A stretch of DNA of 64,000 bases, from positions 3,893,320 through 3,957,319 of the forward strand of contig NZ_RAPN01000001.1 of NCBI RefSeq assembly GCF_003610535.1, given 5' to 3'. Positions 1-9,170 of the stretch are shown here, in pieces (position 1 is the stretch's first letter; every line of letters begins with the position of its first letter). Below the pieces are notes generated by a model. That model made no database searches. It had not been told where the DNA came from and was given only the letters and a program-made list of their open reading frames with translations. This stretch comes from Mangrovibacterium diazotrophicum (GTDB taxonomy: Bacteria; Bacteroidota; Bacteroidia; Bacteroidales; Prolixibacteraceae). Position numbers and translations under genes: made by a program.

Positions 1-1637
1 TTGCCCATGATGTGTTCGCGGCCTTGTTTTGCTTGCAACAAAGCTTGCGACATTACTTCGTATGACAGACCGTCAACTTTGATGTCCATTTGGGTAGCGG
101 TGATACCTTTTTCGGTACCGGTTACTTTGAAGTCCATGTCCCCCAAGTGGTCTTCGTCACCAAGGATGTCTGAAAGGATCGCGAATTTGGTGTTACCTTT
201 ATCGGTAATCAAACCCATTGCGATACCCGATACCGGGCGTTTCATTTGGATACCAGCGTCCATCATGGCCATTGTACCGGCGCAAACCGTTGCCATTGAT
301 GAAGAACCGTTTGATTCGAGGATGTCAGAAACCACACGAACAACGTATGGGAAATCCTGAGGAATCATGCGTTTCAGTGCGCGGTAAGCCAGGTTACCGT
401 GACCAATTTCGCGACGGCTCAACCCACGAGGTGTTTTTGCTTCGCCCACACAGAATGGAGGGAAGTTGTAGTGCAAAAGGAATTTTTCAGTTCCCTGAAC
501 AGTAACACCGTCGATGATTTTTTCATCCATTTTGGTACCCAAAGTCACTGATGACAATGACTGAGTTTCGCCACGGGTGAAGATTGAAGAACCATGAGAT
601 CCCGGCAGGTAGTCGGTTTCACCCCAAATCGGACGGATTTGAGTTGTGGTACGACCATCCAAACGGATACCTTCGTCCAGAATCATGCGACGCATGGCTT
701 CTTTTTCCACATCGTGGTAATATTTTTTGATCAGCTTAATGTGCTGGCCCAAATCAATTTCTTCGTTTTCAGCATTGGCTTCTTCGTAAGCAACGATGTA
801 CTCGTCAACCAATTCTTTGAATGAAGACATACGCAATTGCTTGTCGGCAATACGTTGTGTTGCGATGGCATAGCATTTTTCGTACAAATCAGCGTGTACT
901 TTTTCGCGCAATACTTCGTCGTTAACTTCGTGGCAATATTCGCGTTTGGCTTTACCAACTTCGGCAGCCAGTTCTTCTTGTGCTTTACAGTGAATGCGGA
1001 TGGCATCGTGTGCGAATTTGATAGCAGCAAGCATATCTTCTTCGGTCACTTCATCCATTTCACCTTCCACCATCATGATGTTCTCGTAAGAAGCACCAAC
1101 CATGATGTCGATATCAGATTCTTTCAGAAGGGCTGCGCTTGGGTTCAGTACGAACTCACCGTTGATCCGGGCAACACGAACTTCAGAAATCGGACATTCA
1201 AAAGGGATATCAGATACCTGGATGGCTGCAGACGCAGCTAAACCGGCTAATGCATCAGGCATAACTTCTTCATCAACCGAGATCAATGAAATCATCACCG
1301 CTGTTTCTGCGTGGTAGTCAGCAGGGAACAGGGGACGCAGTGCACGGTCAACAAGACGTGCAATCAGAATTTCGTCATCCGAAGGACGAGCTTCACGTTT
1401 TAAGAACCCACCAGGGAAACGGCCTGCAGCAGAGAATTTCTCGCGGTAGTCAACCGATACAGGCATAAAATCAACATCTTCTTTGGCTTCTTTGGCCGAT
1501 ACAACTGTTGCTAACAACATGGTACCGCCCATTTTTACAACAACTGCCCCGTCTGCCTGTCGGGCCAGACGTCCGGTTTCGATCGTAATCTGACGACCGT
1601 CGCCCAGGTCAATTGTCTTAATAATTGCTTGACTCAT
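1..1637 (-). CDS. pnp: Polyribonucleotide nucleotidyltransferase (PNPase), 3' part cut by window edge
   Basis: Phosphorolytic 3'-5' exoribonuclease that degrades mRNA in the cytoplasm. The reading frame is open from an ATG at 1637 to position 1, giving about 545 residues. It begins [20 protein letters not shown] and contains both RNase PH-like domains, including [20 protein letters not shown] and the second-domain motifs [21 protein letters not shown] and [13 protein letters not shown]. The family is about 700 residues, so the C-terminal KH and S1 RNA-binding domains lie beyond the window. It follows rpsO on the same strand, the classical rpsO-pnp order, with a strong hairpin between the two. 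Identification is secure. Confidence 0.97.
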   Translation of the reverse strand, partial: MSQAIIKTIDLGDGRQITIETGRLARQADGAVVVKMGGTMLLATVVSAKEAKEDVDFMPVSVDYREKFSAAGRFPGGFLKREARPSDDEILIARLVDRALRPLFPADYHAETAVMISLISVDEEVMPDALAGLAASAAIQVSDIPFECPISEVRVARINGEFVLNPSAALLKESDIDIMVGASYENIMMVEGEMDEVTEEDMLAAIKFAHDAIRIHCKAQEELAAEVGKAKREYCHEVNDEVLREKVHADLYEKCYAIATQRIADKQLRMSSFKELVDEYIVAYEEANAENEEIDLGQHIKLIKKYYHDVEKEAMRRMILDEGIRLDGRTTTQIRPIWGETDYLPGSHGSSIFTRGETQSLSSVTLGTKMDEKIIDGVTVQGTEKFLLHYNFPPFCVGEAKTPRGLSRREIGHGNLAYRALKRMIPQDFPYVVRVVSDILESNGSSSMATVCAGTMAMMDAGIQMKRPVSGIAMGLITDKGNTKFAILSDILGDEDHLGDMDFKVTGTEKGITATQMDIKVDGLSYEVMSQALLQAKQGREHIMG

Positions 1638-1701
1638 AAAGTTTTGAACTAAAATTTAACAATTAAAATTGTTTTTGTGTGGTGGTGGGGCTATCAAAAA
1701 T

Positions 1702-1733
1702 AATAAAAGGCAATAAGAATATTGCCTTTTATT
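1702..1733 (-). terminator. Hairpin between rpsO and pnp (terminator/attenuator)
   Basis: Perfect 13-bp stem (1702-1714 with 1721-1733) around a 6-nt loop, just after the rpsO stop. On the minus strand the 3' arm is followed by a T-rich run. It should end most rpsO transcripts or set the level of read-through into pnp; in other bacteria this junction is also a processing site. Confidence 0.8.
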
Positions 1734-1741
1734 GTAAAATT

Positions 1742-2011
1742 TTATCGACGTAAACCAAGCTCTTTTACGATGCTACGATATCTTTCGATATCTTTCTTGG
1801 CTAAGTAGTCTAACAAGTTACGACGCTTACCTACCAGGCTAACCAATGCACGTTGTGTGCTGTAGTCTTTCTTGTTTTTCTTCAAGTGCTCTGTCAGGTG
1901 AGCGATACGGAATGAGAACAAAGCGATCTGACCTTCAGCTGAACCGGTGTCAGTTGCATTTTTCCCAAACTTTTCAAAAAACTCTGTTTTCTTTTCAGAA
2001 GTCAAATACAT
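1742..2011 (-). CDS. rpsO: 30S ribosomal protein S15
   Basis: Primary binder of 16S rRNA helices 20-22 in the 30S platform. The 89-residue product has the standard family length and the S15 signature, with DTGSAEGQIALFSFRIAHLT in the N-terminal half and LVSLVGKRRNLLDYL followed by the IVKELGLRR tail. The ATG at 2011 is the only sensible start. It lies upstream of pnp and is probably expressed from the promoter at 2102-2131, with a leader of roughly 85 nt. Confidence 0.98.
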   Translation of the reverse strand: MYLTSEKKTEFFEKFGKNATDTGSAEGQIALFSFRIAHLTEHLKKNKKDYSTQRALVSLVGKRRNLLDYLAKKDIERYRSIVKELGLRR

Positions 2012-2039
2012 AATCTATGTTTTTAATTGTGGTACAATG

Positions 2040-2078
2040 TTTAAGCTGCAGCATCGCGTTCAATAACAACAGCTTAAA
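2040..2078 (-). promoter_or_regulatory. Stem-loop in the rpsO leader
   Basis: Perfect 9-bp inverted repeat (2040-2048 with 2070-2078) separated by 21 nt, inside the predicted 5' untranslated region of rpsO. S15 controls its own mRNA through structured leaders in several phyla, so this could be the protein-binding element. That role is inference. Confidence 0.35.
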
Positions 2079-2101
2079 ATTAATTTGCTTAAAAAGCTGT
2101 G

Positions 2102-2131
2102 CAAAAGTAATTAAAATATTTGAATAACAAT
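2102..2131 (-). promoter_or_regulatory. Predicted Bacteroidota-type promoter of rpsO
   Basis: Minus strand reads ATTG (2131-2128), an 18-nt spacer, then TACTTTTG (2109-2102), an exact match to the TAnnTTTG -7 box. Transcription would start near 2096. Confidence 0.55.
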
Positions 2132-2175
2132 AGCTTGGGGTTATAAATCCCACGAGCCGTTTTTTCTGAAAAGAA

Positions 2176-2203
2176 AGGATCCCGACCATGTGGCCGGGAT
2201 CCT
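2176..2203 (-). terminator. Terminator after the susD gene at 2266-3762
   Basis: 12-bp stem with one mismatch (2176-2187 with 2192-2203) and a 4-nt loop, followed on the minus strand by a T-rich stretch. It lies about 60 nt beyond the SusD stop and would end the SusCD transcript. Confidence 0.75.
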
Positions 2204-2265
2204 AATGCATTGCATACTACTACACTACTTTAAAACTGATATGCAAACGCTATAGTTTAGCTTCC

Positions 2266-3762
2266 CTAATAACCGGGATTTTGGTCGTAAAGACCTTCTT
2301 TTACATCCAGTTGATCCTGGTGGATGGCATACAGGATGTCGTCGGCAACGATGGTTCCGATTTTGCTGGAAGCATCGTCAACTGCCGCCCAGGCATTCAT
2401 CACGGTCAACACTTTTCCGGTGCGCACTAAATCGTGCCAGCGTTGGCCTTCTGCGATAAATTCATGGCGTCTTTCGTCGAGCAACATATCCATATCAACA
2501 TTCGAAACATCGCTTAAGCCGGCACGTTCGCGAACCTGGTTCACGATTGCGTCAACCGTAGTTTGGTCTTGTCCCAATTGAATCAACGCTTCTGCTTTCA
2601 TCATCAAAACATCGGTATATCGAAGGATCGGGAAGTTGATTCCCCAATTGAAACGGTCGGCCGGTACGTGATCCAGGCTAACGAATTTCAGGTACTGAGG
2701 ACTGTTGATGGTGTTACCGTTTTCGTCCAGGTAGCTCATCAAAACAGAGAAGTCGTCGCGAACATCGCCATCTTCAAATGAACTCAGGAAATCGTCGGAA
2801 GGGTCGATGGCCCCGCTGGCATCAACCGGAACACCGCCGGCAAATGGCAGGTAGATGCGGGCCCAGCTTTCCTGGTACATCAATGTTGGCAGAATAGTTC
2901 CGATACCGCGGTCACCTGTTGAGCCGTCGTTGATTGACTGTACGTCGAAAACAATGTCGTCGTTGTTTTCATTGGTGTAGCTGAAAATTTCGGCGTAGTC
3001 ATCAACCCAGCCGTAAACACCGCTCGAGATAACTTCGTTGATTAAGCTCAAGGCGTCCGAGTACTTGTTGGAGTTCATTCCCGGTCCATCAATGCCGAAG
3101 TCAGGTCCCGACTCGGTAAGGTACACTTTTGCCAAAAGACTTTTGGCAGCACCCGAGGTTGCTTTACCCGGTGAGCTGTACGAGGCCGGAAGCAGAGACG
3201 CTGCTTCGGTTAAATCGGCTTCAATCAGGTCATAAACATCGGCAACCGGTTGGCGAGAGACTTCCAAAGCTTCGGTAGGTGTCAGCACGTGGTCGAAAAT
3301 TGGCACTCGTCCGAAGAAACGAACCAAATCGAAATAGAACAATGCACGGATGAATTTCGCTTCACCAATCATGCGGTTACGTGTTGATGCATCGGGCACC
3401 AAATCTTCGTTCACCTGATCCAAGATCAAATTCGCCCGGTAGATTCCCAGGTAAGGAACATCCCACGCCGGAGCCATCAGCGAGTTGGTAACCAGGTTAT
3501 GCTCGAAGTTGTTAATCGGGTTCCAGTCGCGAACACCTGTTCCGGGTGAGTAAATATTATCGGAACGAACCTCAGACAGGTAGAAATGGTTGGCAGCATA
3601 ATCCTTCAGGGTGTTATACATGCCGTTTACAGCTTGCTCAAATTGTGTTGTATTTTGGTAGAAGTTGGCTGCACTCGGCTCCGAGATTGGAGCCAGATCA
3701 AGATCGTCTTCGCAAGCAGAAAATACAGCCAGAACAACCAATAGATAAAATATTTTTTTCAT
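2266..3762 (-). CDS. SusD/RagB-family nutrient-binding outer membrane lipoprotein
   Basis: Surface-exposed lipoprotein that caps its TonB-dependent SusC partner and captures substrate. From the ATG at 3762 the protein begins MKKIFYLLVVLAVFSAC, a lipoprotein signal with Cys17 as the lipidated residue; an upstream ATG at 3774 would add four residues. TPR-type SusD motifs include AKFIRALFYFDLVRFFGRVP and, near the C-terminus, LDERRHEFIAEGQRWHDLVR. The length of about 498 residues is normal. It starts 22 nt after the SusC stop. The substrate cannot be read from sequence. Confidence 0.93.
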   Translation of the reverse strand: MKKIFYLLVVLAVFSACEDDLDLAPISEPSAANFYQNTTQFEQAVNGMYNTLKDYAANHFYLSEVRSDNIYSPGTGVRDWNPINNFEHNLVTNSLMAPAWDVPYLGIYRANLILDQVNEDLVPDASTRNRMIGEAKFIRALFYFDLVRFFGRVPIFDHVLTPTEALEVSRQPVADVYDLIEADLTEAASLLPASYSSPGKATSGAAKSLLAKVYLTESGPDFGIDGPGMNSNKYSDALSLINEVISSGVYGWVDDYAEIFSYTNENNDDIVFDVQSINDGSTGDRGIGTILPTLMYQESWARIYLPFAGGVPVDASGAIDPSDDFLSSFEDGDVRDDFSVLMSYLDENGNTINSPQYLKFVSLDHVPADRFNWGINFPILRYTDVLMMKAEALIQLGQDQTTVDAIVNQVRERAGLSDVSNVDMDMLLDERRHEFIAEGQRWHDLVRTGKVLTVMNAWAAVDDASSKIGTIVADDILYAIHQDQLDVKEGLYDQNPGY

Positions 3763-3783
3763 GATTACTTTCATTTTAATGGA

Positions 3784-6700
3784 TTAAAATTTGAGGTTCA
3801 ATCCGAACACCATTGATTTCGATAATGGGAATGCACCATAGTCATCGCCACTGTTGTTCACTGCTTCGGGGTTGAAACCGCCATCATACTTATCCTTGCC
3901 AAAGAAGTTCTCTGCCGTCGCGTAGATACGTGCTCCCGAAATTAAATTAGAGTGGATCAATCGACCTAAATCATAGCCCAATGTGATGTTGCGGATTCTC
4001 CAGTAATCGTTTTTATATAACCAGTCGGTGTTTTTTATACGACCGAAAGTTGAAGGAGATTTGCGTTCTTTGCCGGCTACATCAGCCGCAGTTAACACCT
4101 GGCCTTCTACCCAGCGAACACGGTCGCGGGTTTTGCCAAGGGTGTTTTCGTTACTTCCCATGCCGGTACGATACATTGCACGACCAAAGGTGGAGTAGAT
4201 CATACCGCCTGTTTGGCCTTGAATAAGGATTGAGAGGTCGAAACCTTTCCAGGAGAATTCGTTGGTGATACCCCAAACATAGTCCGGGTTTGGATGTCCT
4301 GAATAAGTACGGTCATCGCCATCAATCACACCGTCGCCGTTTTGATCGACATATTTCGGGTCGCCGGCTTCCTCTTTGTTATACATGGCAACTCCATTGG
4401 CGATATCTTCCGATGTCAGCAATCCATCCTGTTGAACCAGGTACAGCGTGTACATTGGTTTTCCAACCTCCAAAATGTTGTGTGTAATGTCAAACGCACC
4501 GCCCAGGATTGGTGTGTTATTCGGCCCCAATTTCTTAACCTCGTTGGTATTGTGGCTCAGGTTAAACATCGTTTTCCATTTGAATTGGTTAACGAGGTTT
4601 TGTGTTGTCAGCTCCAATTCCCAACCCTTGTTCAGTACTTCGCCGATGTTGGTTAAAGCCACGTCGAAACCACTGGCTGTAGGTACCGGAATACTCAGCA
4701 ACAGGTCGGTATTACGTTTGGTATAATAGTCGAATGAAGTATAAATACGTCCGCCTAACAAGCCGGCATCGAAACCAACGTCAACAGTTTCTGAAGTTTC
4801 CCAGCTCAAGTCCGGGTTTGCAAAGTTCGATGGAACCAAACCATTCACCAATGTTCCGTTGTTGCTGTAGTTGGCGTAGGCCAAACGGGCAATCTGGTCG
4901 TAGTCGCCAACACCGTTGTTACCGGCCAAACCCCAGCTGGCTCTCAATTTTAGGTCGCTGAAAATTTCATTGTCCGCCATGAACGATTCGTTGATGATTT
5001 TCCATCCGACAGATACAGACGGGAATACCCCCCACTTGGTGTTGTCACCAAATTTGGAAGAACCATCGCGACGCAAACTGGCTTGCAGCAAGTATTTGCT
5101 CATGTAGTTATATTGCAGACGACCGAAGTATGAAATCAGAACGTTTTCGGTATTGGTTGATGTGCCGCTTGTTGTATTGGCAGCATTTAAAGTAGGAATG
5201 TCGTCGGATGCGAAACCGGTACCACTGATGCTGTAATCTTCCAGTTTGAATTTGCTGTAGGAATAACCACCCAACAGATCGAAGTTGTGGTCGCCGATTG
5301 ACTTGTTATAGTTTAAGGTGTTTTCGTTTACGAAGTTGATGCGGTTGTACCCAGACTTGCTTCCGGTTGCTGTTCTGTTGCGGGTAACGAAGGCTGGCGT
5401 GAACGCACTTGCTTCATTATTATGAACGTCGAAGTTCAGGTTAGTTCTGAATTTCAATCCTTTGATGAACTGATATTCCAGGAAAGCAGTTGTGATTGTA
5501 CGGAAAGTCTGGTTATCACGCTGTTTGTATTTTGCCTCGGCAATTGGGCTAACGCGCGATGTACCCCAGGCATACATGGTATTGTCGCCAACATTTACGC
5601 CTTCTGGTCCTGTTGATGATTCAACAACCGGGTTCATACCAACAATAATGTGCGTGATCGCGTCTTTGCCTTCAACCCCGGGATCATCCTGAACACTGTA
5701 GGACGGAGAAAGGTTGATGCCGAATTTCAGATTTTCGGTGGGACTAACTTCCACATTGGCGCGAGCGCTGTAGCGACGATATTTCACGCCGATAGCGACA
5801 CCTTCCTGATCCATGTAGTCTCCGGAAATATAGTAGCGAACGATGTCGTTACCGCCGGTTGCCGACAATTGGTAGCTTTGTACCATCCCTTTGCGGAAGT
5901 ACAAATCTTGCCAGTCCACATAGTCCAGTCCCGGGTGACCGTCTTCCAGCCAGCGGTCGTCCCACATATATTTAACGTTGTACTGTCCGTCGGCCAAGCC
6001 CAGCAAAGCACGACGTTCGTTGTTAGTTTGCGATGAAGTAGCTCCAAGGTCAGAAGCATGGTCGCGAACCCAGAAATAGTTCATGTGCTCAATCTGGCGT
6101 TCAACCCATTCGTCTGATGACAGAACATCTAATTTTTTGGCCGTTTCGTTCCAACCCACATAAGTATTAAATGAAATTTGAGGGCGACCAGTTTTCCCTT
6201 TTTTTGTTGTGATGATCACAACCCCGTTTGATCCGCGAGAACCGTATATTGAAGCAGCAGCAGCATCTTTCAAAACCTGGATTGACTCAATATCATTCGG
6301 GTTCAAGTTAGTCAGCGGGTTACCATTGGAGAAACCACCGCTTGATGATTGTGGCGAAACTTCCAGCGGGAATCCGTCGACAACGTACAAGGGTTCGTTA
6401 TTCGCAGAGATTGAGCCGGTACCTCGAACCTGAATACTGAAGCCTTGTCCCGGCAGACCGCTGGTTTGTTGAACACGCACACCGGCCATCTGGCCAATCA
6501 AAGCCTGGTCAACTTTATTCACCGGGCGCTCATTCAATTTTTCAGCGTCCATGGTGGCAATTGAGCTGATGATGTCGCTTTTCTTCTGCGTACCGTAGCC
6601 CACAACAACTACCTCGTCGATACCCAGGGTTTCTTCTTCCAAAACAACATCAATATTAGCTTGGCCGGCAACTGCAATTTCTTTCACTTGCATACCCACA

Positions 6701-7245
6701 AAACTGAAAACCAAAGTTGCACCGGTCGGAACTTCGATTGCGTAGTTTCCATCAAAGTCGGTAATGGTACCGTTGGTTGTTCCTTTTTCAACCACCGTCA
6801 CACCAGGGAGGGGCGCGCCTTGTTTGTCTTTAACATTACCCTTTACCGTTTTAGATTGTGCCACTTGGGTGTTACCGCCCGATGGTGTTAAAACAATTAA
6901 ATTATTCTCCAGCACCTTGTAGGTGATGGAAGAGTTCGCGAATATCTGATCCAGGACTTCTTCGACATCTGCGTTTTCGGTGTTCACCGTAACGGTCCGA
7001 TTCAGGTCGGTAAATTCATCGTTGTATAGAAAGTGAAACTGACTTTGTTCCTCAATTTCGATCAGTACATCCTTGATTGTCTTTTCGTTAAGCTTAAGTT
7101 TAAATTTGGTGGCCTGCGAGTAGGAACTCGCGCTTACATGAAAGACGATAAGGAAAGTAAATAGCGTCGTTAGTTTCATGATTAAGAATAGTTTTTTCAT
7201 TCCGGACGCAAAGAGCCAACCGGAATAATCCAGATTTTTTTTCAT
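3784..7245 (-). CDS. SusC/RagA-family TonB-dependent transducer with N-terminal STN domain
   Basis: Outer membrane beta-barrel that imports a nutrient using TonB energy. The 1153-residue product has a signal peptide, an STN domain (about 50-125, with FKLKLNEKTIKDVLIEIEEQ), a carboxypeptidase-regulatory-like domain (about 135-205), the SusC box DEVVVVGYGTQKKSDI, a plug and a C-terminal barrel ending in GLNLKF. An internal ATG at 7200 is an alternative start. The STN domain is the part that talks to a FecR anti-sigma factor, and fecR and ECF sigma genes lie immediately upstream. The protein is therefore probably both importer and substrate sensor. Confidence 0.94.
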   Translation of the reverse strand: MKKNLDYSGWLFASGMKKLFLIMKLTTLFTFLIVFHVSASSYSQATKFKLKLNEKTIKDVLIEIEEQSQFHFLYNDEFTDLNRTVTVNTENADVEEVLDQIFANSSITYKVLENNLIVLTPSGGNTQVAQSKTVKGNVKDKQGAPLPGVTVVEKGTTNGTITDFDGNYAIEVPTGATLVFSFVGMQVKEIAVAGQANIDVVLEEETLGIDEVVVVGYGTQKKSDIISSIATMDAEKLNERPVNKVDQALIGQMAGVRVQQTSGLPGQGFSIQVRGTGSISANNEPLYVVDGFPLEVSPQSSSGGFSNGNPLTNLNPNDIESIQVLKDAAAASIYGSRGSNGVVIITTKKGKTGRPQISFNTYVGWNETAKKLDVLSSDEWVERQIEHMNYFWVRDHASDLGATSSQTNNERRALLGLADGQYNVKYMWDDRWLEDGHPGLDYVDWQDLYFRKGMVQSYQLSATGGNDIVRYYISGDYMDQEGVAIGVKYRRYSARANVEVSPTENLKFGINLSPSYSVQDDPGVEGKDAITHIIVGMNPVVESSTGPEGVNVGDNTMYAWGTSRVSPIAEAKYKQRDNQTFRTITTAFLEYQFIKGLKFRTNLNFDVHNNEASAFTPAFVTRNRTATGSKSGYNRINFVNENTLNYNKSIGDHNFDLLGGYSYSKFKLEDYSISGTGFASDDIPTLNAANTTSGTSTNTENVLISYFGRLQYNYMSKYLLQASLRRDGSSKFGDNTKWGVFPSVSVGWKIINESFMADNEIFSDLKLRASWGLAGNNGVGDYDQIARLAYANYSNNGTLVNGLVPSNFANPDLSWETSETVDVGFDAGLLGGRIYTSFDYYTKRNTDLLLSIPVPTASGFDVALTNIGEVLNKGWELELTTQNLVNQFKWKTMFNLSHNTNEVKKLGPNNTPILGGAFDITHNILEVGKPMYTLYLVQQDGLLTSEDIANGVAMYNKEEAGDPKYVDQNGDGVIDGDDRTYSGHPNPDYVWGITNEFSWKGFDLSILIQGQTGGMIYSTFGRAMYRTGMGSNENTLGKTRDRVRWVEGQVLTAADVAGKERKSPSTFGRIKNTDWLYKNDYWRIRNITLGYDLGRLIHSNLISGARIYATAENFFGKDKYDGGFNPEAVNNSGDDYGAFPLSKSMVFGLNLKF

Positions 7246-7330
7246 AATTTAGCATTGTTAATTAGTTAAACAACTTCATTGAGGGGAACCGCCAAGAACG
7301 CCTCAAGTGGTTTGGTTAAGAATTTTAACG

Positions 7331-7352
7331 AATGGGAGAGCGATCTCCCATT
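7331..7352 (-). other. Hairpin between fecR and the STN-SusC gene
   Basis: Perfect 9-bp stem (7331-7339 with 7344-7352) and a GCGA tetraloop in the 133-nt gap. On the minus strand no T run follows, so it is a poor terminator there. It may partly insulate or stabilise the SusC message. On the plus strand it is followed by T-rich sequence, but no plus-strand gene lies upstream. Confidence 0.4.
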
Positions 7353-7378
7353 TTTGTTTTGGTTATTTCATAGAGTGA

Positions 7379-8422
7379 CTATTTTTTAATTAGTGGTTCA
7401 TACTCGCGTTTAAGTTTCTCGTTGATCGTTAGGATTACCTTATTCTCGTTTATGGTATAGTTCAAAGGAATAGTCAGCTGCACTGCCTGTAACAACTGTC
7501 CGAGTGTTTGTTGCTCAATGGATCCGGAAATTTTATACGATTTTAGTCGTTCGTCTGCGATGGTAATTTTCACGTCATAACGACGTTCCAGTGTTTTAGC
7601 AAAATCCAGCATATTTTCTCGTTCAAATATCCAGCGTTTGCCTCTCCACGACGTGTATAGCTCGGTGTTAACGTTATCTGCAATTTTATACGACATATTG
7701 TTGTTTAACGAGCTTCCCAAATTGATGGTTATCTTTTGGTTGGGTTGAAGAACTACATGGTCACCAAACTCCGATACATCAACTTTTCCTTCAACCAGGG
7801 TCGTCTCCAGTAAGTTCTCGTCGGCGTAGGCTTTTACGTTAAAGGCGGTACCAACAGCTTTAACCTTTACATCACCGGCTTTAACAACAAAGGGGAGATC
7901 TGTATTTTTTGCAACCTCAAAATATCCTTCACCGGTAAGCTGAATGTCGCGGTCTTTTGAGTTGAAGGTGCTGCTGTAAGTCAATTTACTGCCGGCGTTC
8001 AACCATACTTTGGTACCATCGCCAAGATTCATGTTCAACTTGGCACCATAGGGAGCCTCAATTTCGTAATGAGCGACTTCTGACTGAAAGCCTAGTTGTC
8101 CTCTGTTGCTCATCCAAACGGCACCCAGTAAAAAGGCCAAAACAAATACGGCCGCAATTTTTATCCACTCGGGAATTCTTTTGATTGGAATGGTTTTCGA
8201 TTTTTGAGCTGGAGAATTTTGAATCCGGTTTTGGAGTGCGGAGTAACGCTGTTCGATGTTTAGATGTTTGGAGTCGGCCAATTGGCCTGCTGCAAACCAA
8301 GCGTCGCGAATCTCTTCGTAGTGCTTGAAGTTCTCGGGATCAGTATCGATCCAGGCTTCAACTTGAGAAACTTCGTCTTTTGAAGCTTCACCCTGCAGAC
8401 ATTTTAAAATAAGCTCATCCAT
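7379..8422 (-). CDS. FecR-family anti-sigma factor
   Basis: Inner membrane anti-sigma factor that holds the neighbouring ECF sigma and releases it when the SusC transducer is loaded. The 347-residue protein has a cytoplasmic N-terminal region, one transmembrane segment at about 84-104 and a periplasmic FecR domain with the signature APYGAKLNMNLGDGTKVWLN. It ends in a DUF4974-like domain resembling STN (about 270-335, ISGSIEQQTLGQLLQAVQL). It lies 69 nt after the sigma gene and 133 nt before SusC, in the usual Bacteroidota order. Confidence 0.95.
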   Translation of the reverse strand: MDELILKCLQGEASKDEVSQVEAWIDTDPENFKHYEEIRDAWFAAGQLADSKHLNIEQRYSALQNRIQNSPAQKSKTIPIKRIPEWIKIAAVFVLAFLLGAVWMSNRGQLGFQSEVAHYEIEAPYGAKLNMNLGDGTKVWLNAGSKLTYSSTFNSKDRDIQLTGEGYFEVAKNTDLPFVVKAGDVKVKAVGTAFNVKAYADENLLETTLVEGKVDVSEFGDHVVLQPNQKITINLGSSLNNNMSYKIADNVNTELYTSWRGKRWIFERENMLDFAKTLERRYDVKITIADERLKSYKISGSIEQQTLGQLLQAVQLTIPLNYTINENKVILTINEKLKREYEPLIKK

Positions 8423-8491
8423 CCAACTGTGAATTTTGGGGCGTTACAGAGGAGTGACAACTTTGTGGTCAAAAGAGGTGACAAAAATTTT

Positions 8492-9070
8492 TCAGTTTTT
8501 GAAGAAAAGAACGACGAGCAGGTGTTTGAGATCTTTTTGAAGTCGGGTTAAAGCTCTCAATAATTGTGTTTTAACGGTGTTGACTGAGACCTCCAGAATT
8601 TCAGCAATTTCTTTGTTTTTTTTCCCTTCAAGCCGGCTCATTACAAAGATTTGGCGACACTGATCCGGTAGTTTCTCGATCGAATTTTGCAGTTTGATCT
8701 CGTATTCTTTTTCGATCAGGGTTGAAAGGGGGAAGCTGTTGTTCGCTTTTTCAATTTCCTCAAATGCCTGGTGGGTTTGATAAAGGAGAAACTTATCTTC
8801 AACCTTTTTATGTTTGAGGTGATTCAGGGAGTTGTTGTAAACAGTTCGGTAAAAATAGGCAGCTGGTGAAGTTTGGACGACAATTTGATCCCGTTTTTCC
8901 CAAACCCGAAAAAACAGTTCTTCCACGATCTCTTCGGCGGCAAGACTGTCCTTCAAAAGATCGTAGCAATAGTTATACAAGCGCCCGTAATATTTCTTGA
9001 AGAAATACTCAAAAGCACCCTCGTCGCCACGACTCATTTTACGAAAGATTTCAATTTCGTTTGTGGTCAT
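8492..9070 (-). CDS. ECF-type RNA polymerase sigma-70 factor (FecI-like, paired with FecR)
   Basis: Alternative sigma factor expected to drive the SusCD operon. The 192-residue product has sigma region 2 (about 24-90, FKKYYGRLYNYCYDLLKDS and AAEEIVEELFFRVWEKRDQI) and region 4 (about 125-180, LPDQCRQIFVMSRLEGKKNK and VSVNTVKTQLLRALTRLQKD). It lacks other sigma regions, as ECF factors do. Its position directly before fecR and an STN-containing SusC matches cell-surface-signalling loci such as fec in Escherichia coli and the many ECF/FecR pairs of Bacteroides. Confidence 0.95.
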   Translation of the reverse strand: MTTNEIEIFRKMSRGDEGAFEYFFKKYYGRLYNYCYDLLKDSLAAEEIVEELFFRVWEKRDQIVVQTSPAAYFYRTVYNNSLNHLKHKKVEDKFLLYQTHQAFEEIEKANNSFPLSTLIEKEYEIKLQNSIEKLPDQCRQIFVMSRLEGKKNKEIAEILEVSVNTVKTQLLRALTRLQKDLKHLLVVLFFKN

Positions 9071-9170
9071 TCAATCGGGATCGTTACACTGACGTTTATA
9101 CTTAACCTATCTAGAGTCGATAAGATTTAACAATAAAAGTAAAATCTGTGTTGCACGTAAATGTATTGGT

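Noticed and set aside
5784-6059. Other open frames inside SusC and similar long genes
   Set aside because: They lie antisense or out of frame within strongly supported coding sequences and show no family features.
7331-7352. Rho-independent terminator after fecR
   Set aside because: The stem is strong, but on the transcribed strand no T run follows it; kept only as a hairpin of unknown role.
2266-9070. Reading the SusCD locus as a polysaccharide utilisation locus
   Set aside because: No carbohydrate-active enzyme is present nearby, so a polysaccharide substrate is not supported.
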